Assembly: GCA_016801885.1 (NCBI GenBank)
Contig: CM028902.1
Span: forward strand, 21,915,580 to 21,979,579
Source of the DNA: Toxotes chatareus
Lineage: Eukaryota > Chordata > Actinopteri > Toxotidae
DNA length: 64,000 bases
Direction: 5' to 3'
Under the pieces are notes generated by a model. The model saw only the letters and a program-made list of their open reading frames with translations. It ran no database searches and had not been told where the DNA came from. Shown in pieces: positions 1 to 9,490 of this stretch; within the stretch, counting starts at the first letter, position 1; every line of letters begins with the position of its first letter. Made by a program: the position numbers and the translations under genes.

Positions 1-309
1 TCAAATTATGGTGAACATGCTAAAACATTATACGTGTTAAACAGCAGCATGTTAGCAGTTTGATGAGAGCACCTGCATCCTATAATGCACATTCTTATGA
101 CCATAGCTTCTAAGTTTTTATTCCTTTGAAGGTCATAACTTGTACCTTTCTGTTATTCTCCAAGCTCGGTGCTTCAGCACATTCAATCTGAAATGCAAAG
201 TCTCAGCCTTTAGTTTGAACAGGTTTACATCAATATAGAAAGAGCCGAGTGGGAGACATAACCCTTTAAACAATGTGTCAATGTCAGGGGTTCAAAGGTA
301 ATTACAACT

Positions 310-960
310 GAACTCAAACAAAAACATCATATTTATTTTGTGGAAAATCCTTTGCAGTCAGTGACTGCCTGACGTTTTCTACCCACAGACCCATCAGCAG
401 ACGCTTTGTATTTTCCACGGTGATGCTCTCCCAGGCCTTCTCTGCCACCACCTTTGGGTCTTGCATGTTGTGGGGTCTCTCTTCTTTTAGCCTGGGCCTC
501 AACAAGTGGAATGCAGCTCAATCGGATTGAAATCAGGTGACTGACTCTGCCAGTCAAGAATATTCCACCTCTTCGCCCTAAAAAGAGAGCTCACAGAGTG
601 CTCCCGTAGACCTCTGCATTCATCCTGTTGCTTTCATCAACAGCAGAATCATCACAGTTCCACTGGCAGACATTCACGACATGCGCCCCAAACAGAACCG
701 GCATCATGTATGAAAGATGAAGTGATGAACTTTGGGTCATGAGATGTTTCTTTTGTTTCATCAGTCCACAGAACTGTGTTCCAAAGCTCTACCTGCTTCT
801 TTTTGGGCGTTATTGCAAACTGCAGCCTGGCCTTTCTGTTTTTGAGGTTTACCAGGGGGTTTCATCTTGTGGTGAATCCTCTAACATTCTGGTCACGAGC
901 TCTTTGCTTGATCACTGACAAGGAAACATGCACCTACACCGTTGACTTGCTGTGCACTTG
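310..960 (-). pseudogene. Tc1/mariner transposase relic
   Basis: A decayed DDE transposase reads on the minus strand in more than one frame. Upstream (about 880-750) the translation gives NLKNRKARLQFA followed by LWNTVLWTDETK, the conserved block around the second catalytic Asp region of Tc1 transposases. Further on (about 550-515) it gives WQSQSPDFNPIE, the SPDLNPIE motif with the last catalytic acidic residue. The C-terminal end near 430-330 reads KAWESITVENTK. At least two frameshifts and a stop (after about 498) interrupt it, and no terminal inverted repeats were found. A Tc1/mariner origin is well supported; exact ends are not. It is not expected to be active. Confidence 0.75.
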
Positions 961-1470
961 TTAAGGGGTTTTTCTTCACCACACAAATTATACAAGCACT
1001 CAATGCTTGTAGATTTTTTTCTTTTTTCTTTTTCAAAGCTCATTATTGTCTTCTTCACTTCCACTGTGGACGTGTGTGTCAATATCAGGAGTCCTTTACT
1101 CCAACTCAATCTAAATTGCAACTCAGTTCTGGTCGTGTTAAGATTTGGCATGAGCATGTTTATCGAGCGACGCACGTTTCAGAGAAAACAAGCTTACACT
1201 ATTTGCATGACTTGTATTTGTTTATGAATGAGTAGGTACATCCACTTACACAGAGTAGGCGGTCTGTCAGAGTGGCCCAGGACACATTTGTGTGAGAATG
1301 TGTCCATAAGTGACCCAGACCACCTCCGAATATGGTCTAAGCCACAGGGTCTGGCATTAACACGCGTGTAGGGTGATCTGATCACAAGTAGCCCCCAACA
1401 CAGACACTGTTTACATTTGTTAAAGTACCATTTGTTCAAAACAGCAGTGCCCTGCTGTTTTTGAACAATT
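961..1470. other. No gene recognised
   Basis: No gene or named element is recognised between the Tc1 relic and the duplicated segment. Short open frames on both strands lack family motifs and look like chance. A T-rich run lies near 1014-1036. Confidence 0.5.
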
Positions 1471-2674
1471 CTAATGCATTTTCAAACTAACCCTTGAAGA
1501 TTTACATCTTGAGTAGGACCCAGTGGTGCTGGGTCTGAGTCAGAAAACTACTGAGACTTTCTGATAGGAAGGAGGAACAGAGAGGTGGCACAAAAAGAGG
1601 AAGTTTAAAGCTGCTTTGTTAGCAGTTAAAAAGTGGTGCTGACAAGTAAATGAATCATGAAAAGTGGAAGTTTGATTAAGTTCATCCGAAAGGCTTCCTC
1701 AGTCCTGCTCTCTGCTTCTTCCATATGGGGAGCGGTCACTGTTGGAGACATCGGAGAGCCCGAGGCCCAGTCATGCTTCTGTCTGTAGAAACCCTCATTG
1801 CACTGGAAAATACAGCTGGACTCAGATGAAACCATGGTGTCCCTCACCTCACTGTTCACATGCATTCCCGTCCATAAGCAGTAAAAGACTGTAAGGAAAC
1901 AGCTGCTACAGATAACTGACTTCTAACACGAGCATCACTGAACAAAGGAGGTGGTCTATGACACCACTCATCGGACACTGACAATGGAGTTTTGAGATCC
2001 CGAGGCGGCCCGGTGGGTCAACGACTTCTGGCGTGTCTTCAGCGACTCTCAAGGTGTGAATGACCCCACGAGAAGGTAAATACCTGAACTCCCCACCAGT
2101 CGGTTAGAAGTGAAGAAGCCTTTTGGATGAGAGGTCTTCAAGAACCTCAAACAAGTCCAGTTATCTTAGTACAACATTTAGAAATACCATGAGCTGGATG
2201 GCTGAGAATCTGCACAGACAAAGAAACGTGAAACGACTCAAACAGGACGGCGACAAATATTTGAATTATCACAGACTATGTTCTTGTACAGTCCCAGTTC
2301 ATTCAGCGGTTATTAAGTGTTTTCTCATTCACCTACTACAAAGACACAGGCATGCTTAGAATCACACACCCACTGTACAGTTGAAAGCTTCGGGGTCTCC
2401 AGTCAGTCTGTCCACATTCATACAATCAGGGGAAGCCCAGCAGAGACTAGCTGGTGTGTCCCTGTATGTCCAGGCCCCTCTCCCCTGCAGCCAAGCACAA
2501 TAAACACCCCGAGAGGTTGGCTTCAATCTCATTTCTTTGGTTTGAATCAGGCGGAGACCCAAATCACACCCGGCCATGGTAACAGTGTATAAAAGAGTGT
2601 TTAAACAACCCACCCCAGGACCCCAGGCGACTGGGTGGGGGCCACTAAACATCCCTTCTCTGTGTCAGGGGACT
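1471..2674. repeat. 1.2-kb duplicated segment, copy 1
   Basis: This 1204-base segment recurs at 7266-8469, in the same orientation and with the same length. By eye the two copies differ at only five small places (for example near 1872, 2007, 2031, 2232 and 2613 in this copy), under about 1 percent. Copy 1 starts exactly at the base that follows the gypsy 3' LTR in copy 2, and it ends at the 5' truncation point of the gypsy element. It lacks TG...CA ends and the gypsy element has its own LTR, so this is not an LTR. The content is not recognised: the open frames (for example minus 1626-1865) are intact in both copies only because the copies are nearly identical. Confidence 0.9.
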
Positions 2675-2675
2675 C

Positions 2676-3263
2676 CAGCAATATTTCATTATGCAACCCA
2701 AAGCCTACAATACCGACATGAGCAGGATCGCTTTCTTTGTCGGCCTGCTGAGAGACAGAGCCCTGGCTTGGGCGGAAGCGTTCCTGGGGGAAGCCGGTCC
2801 AGGCAGGTATTCCTTCACTCAATTTTTAACTGAATTCAAACTGGTATTCTGTCATCCCAATGCCCCCGCTAACGCCTCCAAGAGGCTTCTAAACCTCCGA
2901 CAGGGATCCCGTGCCGTGGCTGACTACGCAATTGAATTTCGCACGCTGGCTGCGGAAGCAGGCTGGAACGAGGCGGCGCTGCGTGCAGGATTCGCTAACG
3001 GTTTGAACGAGGAGCTCAAAGACGATCTTGCTGCACGAGATGAACCTGACTCACTTAATGAACTTATTTCTCTCACTATCCGCCTAGACTCTCGACGGAG
3101 GGAGAGGCGACACGAGCGCGCCTCACGGTTCTCTCAGCGGTCCAGTCACGCACAAGGCTCACGTAAATCGGGAAATGGATTTCAATCAGCCGGCACCACC
3201 ACTTCTGCTCAGTCCCCGCCTACCGATTCCGAGGAGCCCATGCAACTTGGCGAGCTCGCCTAA
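2676..3263 (+). pseudogene. Gypsy gag fragment (capsid region)
   Basis: An open frame runs from the truncation point to a stop at 3261-3263. The start of the reading, around QPKAYNTDMSRIAFFVGLL, followed by ALAWAEA, is the typical mid-gag capsid segment of fish gypsy elements, so the N-terminal part is missing rather than starting at the internal Met at 2691. The C-terminal part is Arg/Ser-rich. A degenerate zinc-knuckle sequence follows at about 3301-3346, but its second Cys codon position is a stop (tga near 3315) and the frame shifts. Confidence 0.85.
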
Positions 3264-3300
3264 CACCTGAGGAGCGTCAGCGTCGTTGGAAGGCGGGTGA

Positions 3301-3837
3301 GTGCCTTTACTCTTGACAAAACTGGTCATGTCATCTCTTCCTGCCCGACTCGCCCAAACTCAGGGGTCCACCAGTGCATCTAGGGAGTCTGGTGGACGAA
3401 GAGGTTCCTCTCAAAACCTCCCTAGACTACAACTCCAGGCATCGCTGCAGCTCCATCACCCTCTCCCTCTCCGCGCTCTGATCGACTCCGGGGCTGAGCA
3501 GAATTTCCTGGACTCAGAGTTGGTGCGCCAGGCAGGAATCAAGGTGCGTCCCCTCACCGGATCTATTCCTGTCTGTGCTCTGAACGGCAAGTACCTGGCC
3601 AAGGTAACCCACCGAACTGAACCTGTTCATTTAGTTCTTTCTGGAAATCACCATGAGCATATCTCCTTTCTGGTGTTCTCCGCTCCCCAAACTCCTTTAG
3701 TTCTCGGATATCCCTGGCTCAAAATCCATAATCCCCACATCGACTGGATAGCAGGTAAAATAATTAACTGGTCTATTCTTTGCCATCAAACCTGTTTACA
3801 CTCTGCCTTGCCACCCCAGGAAAGAACCCGCTCCTGA
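3301..3837 (+). pseudogene. Gypsy aspartic protease region of pol
   Basis: The open frame contains LIDSGAEQNFLD, with the DSGA active-site motif of retroviral-type aspartic proteases, and later LGYPWLKIHNPHIDW, the conserved end of the gypsy protease domain. The first about 40 codons are in a different frame from the zinc knuckle, and the frame ends at 3837, before the reverse transcriptase. The fragment is in the correct order after gag and is part of one broken pol. Confidence 0.88.
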
Positions 3838-4743
3838 CACCACACTCCAGTCCCCGGACCTGTCTTCTGTTCCTCCTGAATATCACGACCTCGGGAGGTT
3901 TTCAGTAAAGATAAGGCCCTGTCCCTTCCTCCTCACAGACCCTATGACTGCCCAATAGATCTGATACCTGGTTCCTCACTCCCCTCAGGCCGATTATATA
4001 ACATGTCTAAGCCTGAGAGGGAGGCCATGGAATCCTACATCCAAGACTCCTTAAAAGCAGGCATCATCCGCCCATCCTCCTCTCCTCTAGGGGCAGGCTT
4101 TTTCTTTGTAGAAAAGAAAGACAAAACTCTCCGCCCCTGCATAGATTACAAAAACCTGAATAACATCACCATCAAAACAAATACCCACTGCCTCTGATCT
4201 CCTCCGCTTTCGAGTCTCTTCACGGCTGCACCATCTTCACCAAGCTGGACCTCAGAAACGCATACCATCTGGTAAGGATCCGAGAGGGGGATGAGTGGAA
4301 AACCGCCTTCAACACCCCTCTCGGCCACTTCGAATATCTGGTAATGCCATTTGGCCTGACTAATGCTCCCGCCGTGTTCCAGGCTTTGGTGAGCGATGTG
4401 CTTAGAGACTTTCTCAACCGTTTTGTTTTTGTTTACCTGGATGACATTCTCATTTTTCTCAGGACCCCATCAACATCAGAAGCATGTTCGCCTGGTTCTT
4501 CAGAGACTGCTAGAAAACAGACTTTACATCAAGGCAGAGAAATGTGACTTCCACTCCGATACCGTTTCTTTCCTTGGATTCATCATTACAAATGGACAGG
4601 TACAAGCCGACCCCACTAAAATAAAAGCAGTGGAGGACTGGCCCACACCATCTAACCGAAAACAGTTACAAAGGTTTTTGGGGTTTGCTAACTTCTACAG
4701 ACGTTTCATTACTGCAATTACAGCACCATTGCAGCCCCACTGA
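3838..4743 (+). pseudogene. Gypsy reverse transcriptase region
   Basis: The region is split over at least three frames. The first piece (about 4003-4197) has the fingers motif FFFVEKKDKTLRPCIDYKNLN. The middle (about 4200-4343) encodes the LDLRNAYHL-type segment in another frame. The next piece has MPFGLTNAPAVFQ and the catalytic box FVYLDDILIF (about 4344-4460). The rest, in yet another frame (4396-4743), has FLGFIITNGQVQ and the RFLGFANFYRRFI motif. Most catalytic motifs are readable but frameshifts at about 4198 and 4465 disable the gene. Confidence 0.9.
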
Positions 4744-5246
4744 CCGGCCTAACCTCAACCTCTCTCTTATTCCAGTGGGCGCCTGAGGCGGAGCAGGCGT
4801 TCACCGAGCTCAAGCGGTTCACCTCTGCTCCAGTTCTCACCCAACCTGATCCGGCCCGACAGTTCATGGTGGAGGTGGATGCCTCTGATGTGGGGGTAGG
4901 GGCCGTTCTCTCTCAACGCTCTCCCACTGACCAAAAACTTCACCCATGTGCCTATTTCTCCCGCCGCCTCACCCCAGCAGAGCGCAACTATGATGTTGGC
5001 AACCGAGAACTCCTGGCAGTGAAGTTGGCATTAGAGGAGTGGAGACATTGGTTAGAGGGTGCAGAGCAGCCGTTTGTGGTGTGGACTGACCATAAAAACC
5101 TAGCTTATCTTCAATCTGCTAAAAGATTGAATTCTCGCCAGGCTCGCTGGGCGCTTTTTTTTGGTCGGTTCAAATTCACCATCACTTATCGGCCGGGCTC
5201 CAGAAATGTTAAACCTGATGCTCTCTCCCGTCAGTTTGATACCTAA
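4744..5246 (+). pseudogene. Gypsy RNase H region
   Basis: The main open part is 4866-5246. It shows VEVDASDVGVGAVLSQ (first catalytic Asp), PCAYFSRRLTPAERNY, GNRELLAV (catalytic Glu), VWTDHKNLAYL (Asp) and the closing RPGSRNVKPDALSR. This is a nearly complete RT-associated RNase H in the usual place after the connection domain. The 4744-4865 stretch is in frame with the FQW-type segment between the two domains. Confidence 0.9.
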
Positions 5247-6180
5247 TCCAATCCGTCCACCCCCAACACTATCTTGCCAACTTCCTGCGTTATAGGAGCC
5301 CTAACCTGGCCTTTCATGACTGAGTTGCGTGCTGCTCTGCTGGTGGAACCTAACCCTGGCACCGGTCCCCTGACAAGCACTTTGTTCCCCAGGCTGTCCG
5401 TTCCTCAGTTCTCCAGTGGGCCCACAATTCAAAACTCTTTTGTCACCCTGGAATCAAAAGAACTCTCTCTGTCCTCCAAAGCCATTTTTGGTGGCCCTCA
5501 CTGGTCACTGACACTCGCAATTACATAGCTGCCTGCTCCACCTGCTCCAGAAATAAGTCTTCACATCAGTCCCCTGCTGGTGAGTTACTTCCCCTGTCTG
5601 TTCCACAACGCCCCTGGTCACACATAGCCGTCGACTTTATTACTGGTCTACCCCCCCAATGGTCACACCACCATTCTCACTGTCGTTGACCGGTTTTCAA
5701 AATCTGCCCACTTCATTCCCCTGCCTAAACTCCCCTCTGCTCTAGAAACCGCCGACACCCTAGTTTCCCAGGTATTTAGGCTTCATGGCATTCCTTCAGA
5801 CATCGTTTGGGACAGAGGACCCCAATTCACCTCCCAGGTTTGGACAGCTTTTTGCAGCTCCCTCGGTGCCACTGTCAGTCTCACCTCTGGTTTCCATCCT
5901 CAGTCAAATGGTCAAACGGAACGCACCAACCAGGACCTCGAAACCACACTCCGCTGTCTCTCCTCCCACAATCCCTCCACCTGGTCGTCTCATCTCCCTT
6001 GGGTTGAATACCCCACAACACCCTAGTCTCCTCAGCCACTGGTTTGTCACCCTTGAATGCTCTCTGGGTTATCAACCTCCCTCTTCCCTGAGGATGAGAA
6101 AGACCTGGCGGTTCCTTCTGTCCAGGCTCACATTGACCGCTGCAGACGAGTCTGGAGGAGGCTCGTGATCACTCCTCAAG
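5247..6180 (+). pseudogene. Gypsy integrase region, frameshifted
   Basis: The integrase core can be followed only by changing frame. Near 5620-5650 there is IAVDFITGLPP (first Asp). Near 5800-5835 there is VWDRGPQFTSQVW (second Asp), and near 5900-5935 there is FHPQSNGQTERTNQ (Glu). The N-terminal zinc-binding part (about 5440-5580) is degraded: fragments such as FVAACSTC-like Cys pairs remain near 5530-5550. Several single-base shifts lie between these motifs, so no continuous protein exists. Confidence 0.85.
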
Positions 6181-6687
6181 ACCACTGCCACCTACAAACG
6201 ACAAGCCGACCGTCGCAGGACCCCGGCCCCGAAATACACGCCAGGTCAGATGGTTTGGCTTTCCTCTAAAGACATTCCCCTGAAAACTGATTCTAAAAAG
6301 CTGTCTCCCAAGTTCATAGGCCCTTTTGTGGTGGAGAAAATTATTAACCCTGTGTCTGTCCGTCTCAAGCTTCCCCGCTCTCTACGTATCCACCCCACCT
6401 TTCACGTTTCCCTCCTCAAACCTGTCTCCTCCAGCCCTCTCAGCCCTCCAACCGTTCCCCCTCCACCCGCCCGGATGGTGGATGACTGGCCGGCTTTCTC
6501 TGTACGCCGGTTGTTGGATGTCCGCCGCCGGGGTCGCGGCCTGCAATATCTAGTGGACTGGGAGGGTTATGGCCCGGAGGAGCGCTCCTGGGTCTCCAAG
6601 TCCCTCGTTTTGGACCCCCAGCTCATCAGGGATTTCCATGCTGCTCACCCTGATAAGCCCGGTGGACCGCCTGGAGGCGGTCGTTGA
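6181..6687 (+). pseudogene. Integrase C-terminus with chromodomain
   Basis: The frame from about 6250 reads KLSPKFIGPFVVEKIINPVS and RIHPTFHVSLLKP, the GPY/F module typical of gypsy integrases. It is followed by a chromodomain (YLVDWEGYGPEERSW near 6547-6595) and ends in a Gly/Pro-rich tail at a stop (6685-6687). The chromodomain places the element in the chromovirus branch of Ty3/gypsy, where it is thought to direct integration towards particular chromatin. Confidence 0.9.
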
Positions 6688-6695
6688 GGGGGTAC
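6684..6695 (+). other. Polypurine tract of gypsy element
   Basis: A G-rich tract (ttgagggggtac) ends directly before TGTCATG, the first bases of the LTR. Position and composition fit the plus-strand primer site. Confidence 0.65.
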
Positions 6696-6739
6696 TGTCA
6701 TGAGGCAGCTCTGCTGCCTCTGGGGTTGCCTGCTGTCTT

Positions 6740-6788
<49 letters not shown>

Positions 6789-7265
6789 TGTGGGTGTGTG
6801 GATTCCAGGACGGCACCTCCCTCATTCTCATCAAGGTGATTCCGTTCACCTGTGGGCAATCTACCTTCCCAGCAAGAGTATAAGAGGCTCGGTTTGTCTG
6901 TCAACCCTCGCCAGATCGTTCCGTCATCTCACGTGGTGACTACTTCTCTGTGCTCCTGGCTATTAGTTCTCAAGTCGCCTTAACTTGTTTCAGTACTCGG
7001 ATTGTTATTACCTGACTCCTTCTAACCACCGTGCTCTCCTCTCCTCTCCTGCAGACTCCTCCGGTTTTCCCCCATCCAGCGTCCCCACCACTCCGTTTCA
7101 TCCGTCTCTGCCTCGCCGTCCCGGAATCCCTCCTGTCCTCAGCCTTCCCCCCTCTTTTGTTGATTAAGTTGGAACTGTCAGAATAAACTGTCCCTTTTCT
7201 TTGCTGCTAAATCTCTCTTTGTCTGCTTTTGGGACCAGACCTAGACAATTTAACTAACCCTAACA
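6696..7265 (+). repeat. Gypsy 3' LTR (about 570 bp)
   Basis: The LTR starts with TGTCATG just after the polypurine tract and ends with TAACA, keeping the TG...CA rule. It contains a TATA-like tataag near 6880 and an AATAAA polyadenylation signal near 7182. A 46-bp TG microsatellite (6742-6787) sits near its 5' end. The matching 5' LTR is absent from the window, so no divergence-based age can be taken. Confidence 0.8.
6742..6787. repeat. (TG)n microsatellite
   Basis: About 23 uninterrupted TG units within the gypsy 3' LTR. Confidence 0.97.
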
Positions 7266-8469
7266 CTAATGCATTTTCAAACTAACCCTTGAAGATTTAC
7301 ATCTTGAGTAGGACCCAGTGGTGCTGGGTCTGAGTCAGAAAACTACTGAGACTTTCTGATAGGAAGGAGGAACAGAGAGGTGGCACAAAAAGAGGAAGTT
7401 TAAAGCTGCTTTGTTAGCAGTTAAAAAGTGGTGCTGACAAGTAAATGAATCATGAAAAGTGGAAGTTTGATTAAGTTCATCCGAAAGGCTTCCTCAGTCC
7501 TGCTCTCTGCTTCTTCCATATGGGGAGCGGTCACTGTTGGAGACATCGGAGAGCCCGAGGCCCAGTCATGCTTCTGTCTGTAGAAACCCTCATTGCACTG
7601 GAAAATACAGCTGGACTCAGATGAAACCATGGTGTCCCTCACCTCACTGTTCACATGCATTCCCGTCCCGCAAGCAGTAAAAGACTGTAAGGAAACAGCT
7701 GCTACAGATAACTGACTTCTAACACGAGCATCACTGAACAAAGGAGGTGGTCTATGACACCACTCATCGGACACTGACAATGGAGTTTTGAGATCCCGAG
7801 ACGGCCCGGTGGGTCAACGACTTACGCGTGTCTTCAGCGACTCTCAAGGTGTGAATGACCCCACGAGAAGGTAAATACCTGAACTCCCCACCAGTCGGTT
7901 AGAAGTGAAGAAGCCTTTTGGATGAGAGGTCTTCAAGAACCTCAAACAAGTCCAGTTATCTTAGTACAACATTTAGAAATACCATGAGCTGGATGGCTGA
8001 GAATCTGCACAGACAAAGAAACGTGAACGACTCAAACAGGACGGCGACAAATATTTGAATTATCACAGACTATGTTCTTGTACAGTCCCAGTTCATTCAG
8101 CGGTTATTAAGTGTTTTCTCATTCACCTACTACAAAGACACAGGCATGCTTAGAATCACACACCCACTGTACAGTTGAAAGCTTCGGGGTCTCCAGTCAG
8201 TCTGTCCACATTCATACAATCAGGGGAAGCCCAGCAGAGACTAGCTGGTGTGTCCCTGTATGTCCAGGCCCCTCTCCCCTGCAGCCAAGCACAATAAACA
8301 CCCCGAGAGGTTGGCTTCAATCTCATTTCTTTGGTTTGAATCAGGCGGAGACCCAAATCACACCCGGCCATGGTAACAGTGTATAAAAGAGTGTTTAAAC
8401 AACCCACCCCCAGGACCCCAGGCGACTGGGTGGGGGCCACTAAACATCCCTTCTCTGTGTCAGGGGACT
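7266..8469. repeat. 1.2-kb duplicated segment, copy 2
   Basis: Second copy of the 1471-2674 segment. It begins at ctaatgcatt immediately after the LTR end and continues past 8469 into unique sequence. This copy therefore has a natural right flank, while copy 1 has the natural left flank. See the finding on empty and filled sites. Confidence 0.9.
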
Positions 8470-8689
8470 TCAAAGGTAACAGTGGGGTTAGGGTGGGGGA
8501 TTGAGACAGACTGAGGTAGTTAACTATGGTTTTTATTTTGAAACATGTCCCTGCCCTACTTCAGGGTAGGAGAGGAGCTGGGTCAGGTTGGTCTGCTTGG
8601 AGAACTATGGAGATGTACAAATTTTCACAGAGAAACCGAGATGGTTTGTAAGCAGAAGCTTGGTCTTGAGTTTGGCGTTTACTTCTGAT
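8470..8689. other. No gene recognised
   Basis: Unique sequence to the right of copy 2. I see no gene or named repeat in it. Confidence 0.5.
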
Positions 8690-9490
8690 TTACATCGCCA
8701 AGAAAATGTATTCATCCAATTCACATTTTACTATTTTACAACATCAAAGTAGATCTTTACTGATCAAACAGAAAAGGACTCTTTAATATCAAAGTGAAAA
8801 CAGATCTCTAAATGATTGTTTGTTTGATTTTGACTACTTTGACTTAGTCCCACATACAGCACCCTGCCACTGAAATATTCACTGTACAAACCGTGTATTA
8901 ATCTGCAGCTGATGATAGTCCCCAACAAATGCACTATTCACTGCTGATATGTGTGATTCATATGTGATTTATTCTGATATGTGTGACACATTCCCACATT
9001 TAGTCAGAGTGCCAAAAAGCTCTCATTTTGGTCTCATCAGACCACAGAAGCTTCTTCCAGCTAATTCCAGTTTTCCACATCTTCTGGCAAAGTGTCTTTT
9101 TCTTTCACTCTCTCCCAGAGAGCTGCAGCTGCTGAAGCACCAAAGCCAAATTTTACCGCCTGCACAGTCTTTACAGTCTGATCTCCTACCACAATCACCT
9201 TTACCACAATACTTTAGACTCACCAAAAGCTAAACCTTCCAGATACAGGTGGATTTATGCAACAATCAACTGAAACCCCTTCACTACACACAGATGACCC
9301 CCCTTTTACTAAATGTGACTTCTGCAGCGGCTTGGCTGCACCAGTGATGATTTAGTTGTGTCCCATTAAAGGGGCTGAATAGTTTTGTGTTTTATAAATG
9401 TAATGAATTTTGATCACTTAGAAGGAATCTATTTGGACTTTGACCTTTAAGAGTCTTTTTCCTTTCAGCAGTGTCAAAAACTCATGCCTG
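8690..9490. mobile_element. Tc1/mariner-like element relic with inverted ends
   Basis: The left part (about 8755-8815) carries TGATCAAACAGAAAAGGACT... and the right part, read in reverse complement (about 9470-9405), carries a similar order of blocks (GAAAAAGACTCTTAAAGGTC, then AGATTCCTTCTAAGTGATC). This is an imperfect inverted repeat of roughly 60 bp inside the ends. Between them, on the minus strand near 9055-9030, LLWSDETK resembles the Tc1 DETK block. The phrase near 9358-9385 (cccattaaaggggctgaata) is typical of fish Tc1-type ends. It lacks a coding transposase and has an internal deletion. Boundaries are approximate. Confidence 0.65.

Larger units (their letters stand above)
2675..7265 (+). 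mobile_element. Ty3/gypsy LTR retrotransposon, 5'-truncated
   Basis: The order along the plus strand is partial gag, aspartic protease, reverse transcriptase, RNase H, integrase, C-terminal chromodomain, polypurine tract and 3' LTR. This is the order of vertebrate Ty3/gypsy chromoviruses. The 5' LTR, primer-binding site and the start of gag are missing: the element begins abruptly inside gag at the end of the first copy of the duplicated segment. Pol is broken by several frameshifts and stops (for example between 3837 and 4003, near 4197, and across the integrase), so it cannot be autonomous. The 3' LTR ends at 7265, directly against the second duplicated copy. Confidence 0.93.

Noticed and set aside
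6550..6904. Open frames encoding long His-Thr repeats
   Set aside because: They are reverse-strand readings of the TG microsatellite in the gypsy LTR.
1471..8469. The two 1.2-kb copies as the LTRs of the gypsy element
   Set aside because: They lack TG...CA ends, the polypurine tract does not lie next to them, and a proper 3' LTR (6696-7265) lies inside. Gag is also cut at the copy boundary, which is not LTR-internal structure.
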